This document shows positions 4,693 through 5,592 of a stretch of 5,592 nt of DNA, piece after piece. The position numbers and the translations under genes are program-made. Each line of letters opens with the position of its first letter. Position 1 is the first letter of the stretch. The notes under the pieces are model-generated. The model saw only the letters and a program-made list of their open reading frames with translations, searched no databases and was not told the origin of the DNA. The stretch comes from Planctomycetaceae bacterium (lineage in GTDB: Bacteria > Planctomycetota > Phycisphaerae > Phycisphaerales > SM1A02), in NCBI GenBank assembly GCA_027488415.1, contig JAIYBS010000007.1, forward strand, positions 1 through 5,592, written 5' to 3'.

Positions 4693-4698
4693 TATACT
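4693..4698 (+). promoter_or_regulatory. Possible -10 element of the pilin-like gene
   Basis: TATACT matches five of six positions of the -10 consensus and lies 19 bases before the ATG at 4718, leaving room for a short leader. No convincing -35 is seen in the GC-rich DNA upstream, which includes the end of trmL. Confidence 0.35.
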
Positions 4699-4700
4699 TC

Positions 4701-4709
4701 GGGAAAGGG
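4701..4709 (+). promoter_or_regulatory. Purine-rich ribosome binding site of the pilin-like gene
   Basis: GGGAAAGGG ends 8 bases before the ATG at 4718. It is the only start in the window with a plausible Shine-Dalgarno-like sequence. It supports this ATG as the start of a 23-residue prepilin leader rather than a later start closer to the cleavage site. Confidence 0.45.
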
Positions 4710-4717
4710 CCACCATC

Positions 4718-5592
4718 ATGCGACTTTCCACCTGCATCCATGCGGCTTCCGGCCGCCAGACCCGCCGTATTCCCGCCCGCCCGGGCTTCACGCTCGTCGA
4801 GCTGCTGGTGGTGATCGGCATCATCGGCCTCCTCATCGGGCTCCTCCTCCCGGCCCTCGGCAAGGTGATCCAGCGCGCGAAGAGCACGCAGACCCTCGGC
4901 ACGATGCAGGAGTTCTCCAAGGCCTGCGACGCGTACTTCCAGGAGTTCGGCGAGTACCCGGCCGCCGTGCCGGACGAGGCCCTCTACGCCGGGATCGCGG
5001 GCGCCGGCTCGACCGGCGGCTCGGACAGCGTCCCCCCCGCCGCCGGCCAGCTGCCGAGGATCACGGCGATGGAAAACGCGCTGCTCGCGTTGATGGGCGG
5101 CTACCGCGTGCAGACCGATCCGGATTACGCGACCTTCGGCCAGACCTCGACGCCGCCCGCGGTCGAGCTCACCTTCAACACGACGCCGGTCTTCCGGATC
5201 AAGGTCGACGCCACCAAGATGGGCGAGGGTCCGTTCAAGAACGGACGCAAGTACGAGGCGTTCTACGCGCCCAAGGGTCGCGAATTCGGCAAGGCGTTCG
5301 GCCAGATCGATGCCACCACGGGCGCGGTCGAGGTCGAGGGTGCGCGCCTGCTTCCCGACCTGATCGACGCGTGGGGAGCGCCCATCGCCTTCATCAAGCA
5401 GCAGCGCGGCATCGGCCCGCTCGTGCGCAACGGCAACCGCCCCGGCCAGTTCGAGCGCGCGGGCATGATCGCCTACGTCGGTTCGATCCAGCTCGGCGAC
5501 ACCAGCATCGACCAGACCGAGAGCGCCAAGAAGAGCGTGCTCAACACCAACAGCCTCCCCGGGACGAGCCCCTCGCAGAGCGGCGGCGCAGC
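4718..5592 (+). CDS. Type IV pilin-like / type II secretion pseudopilin, C-terminus cut off by window edge
   Basis: The frame stays open for 291 codons to the right edge. The first 23 residues form a basic leader (Arg13, Arg16, Arg17, Arg21) ending in Gly23. The mature N-terminus FTLVELLVVIGIIGLLIG has the class III prepilin pattern, with cleavage between Gly23 and Phe24 and Glu at mature position 5 (Glu28). The following hydrophobic helix would hold the protein in the inner membrane and then in the filament core. After LGKVIQRAKSTQTLGTMQEFSKACDAY-type helix sequence comes FQEFGEYPAA, then DAWGAP at 217-222, similar to the DPWGNP element near the C-terminus of GspG-like major pseudopilins. 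Members are cleaved and N-methylated by a prepilin peptidase (PilD/GspO type), then assembled into type IV pili or secretion pseudopili. The body is longer than E. coli-type GspG (about 140 residues). Ser/Gly/Thr-rich sequence follows at the edge. Planctomycetes carry many such proteins singly, so the exact machine is unknown. Confidence 0.85.
   Translation, partial: MRLSTCIHAASGRQTRRIPARPGFTLVELLVVIGIIGLLIGLLLPALGKVIQRAKSTQTLGTMQEFSKACDAYFQEFGEYPAAVPDEALYAGIAGAGSTGGSDSVPPAAGQLPRITAMENALLALMGGYRVQTDPDYATFGQTSTPPAVELTFNTTPVFRIKVDATKMGEGPFKNGRKYEAFYAPKGREFGKAFGQIDATTGAVEVEGARLLPDLIDAWGAPIAFIKQQRGIGPLVRNGNRPGQFERAGMIAYVGSIQLGDTSIDQTESAKKSVLNTNSLPGTSPSQSGGA

Noticed and set aside
4672..4920. Open frame of 82 codons on the minus strand opposite the prepilin leader
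   Set aside because: It is antisense to the clear FTLVELLVVIG prepilin motif and has no features of its own.

Overview
The window is GC-rich (nearly all third codon positions are G or C), gene-dense and chromosomal in character. I see no insertion sequence, integrase, CRISPR array or phage gene. A planctomycete, probably of the Phycisphaerae type, is the best guess. The reasons are a long-leader prepilin with a DAWGAP element, protein genes that mostly lack Shine-Dalgarno sequences, tRNAs without an encoded CCA, and divergent housekeeping enzymes. This is an inference from gene style, not a proof.

Layout. Positions 1-862 (minus) hold the N-terminal part of a secreted M1-family metallopeptidase that runs off the left edge. 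A 115-bp divergent intergenic region follows, with a palindrome at 924-947 and likely promoters. pyrG (978-2849, plus) encodes a long, divergent CTP synthase. Next come a CAT-anticodon tRNA (probably elongator tRNA-Met, 2971-3044) with an intrinsic terminator, a second strong hairpin, and a methylthioadenosine nucleosidase gene (3125-3895). The nucleosidase resembles the plant enzyme more than E. coli MtnN. On the minus strand lie tRNA-Arg(CCT) (3919-3992) and, just upstream of it, a 37-residue single-pass membrane protein gene (4015-4128). Divergent from that small gene is trmL (4156-4668), encoding a SPOUT-fold tRNA wobble-base 2'-O-methyltransferase. A type IV pilin-like/pseudopilin gene (4718-5592) runs off the right edge. 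No stretch longer than about 120 bases lacks a gene.

Functional links. Most of the genes are housekeeping: nucleotide synthesis (pyrG), S-adenosylmethionine by-product salvage (MTA nucleosidase), and translation (two tRNAs and TrmL). The M1 peptidase and the pseudopilin belong to the cell envelope. I do not see a new multi-gene defence or metabolic system. The points most worth a second look are: the plant-like MTA nucleosidase; a CTP synthase whose conserved UTP/CTP-site motif is altered; -10-like TANNNT hexamers placed 5-10 bases before several start codons, suggesting leaderless mRNAs; a palindromic GTATAC midway between two divergent start codons; and the small membrane-protein gene only 22 bases upstream of a tRNA.
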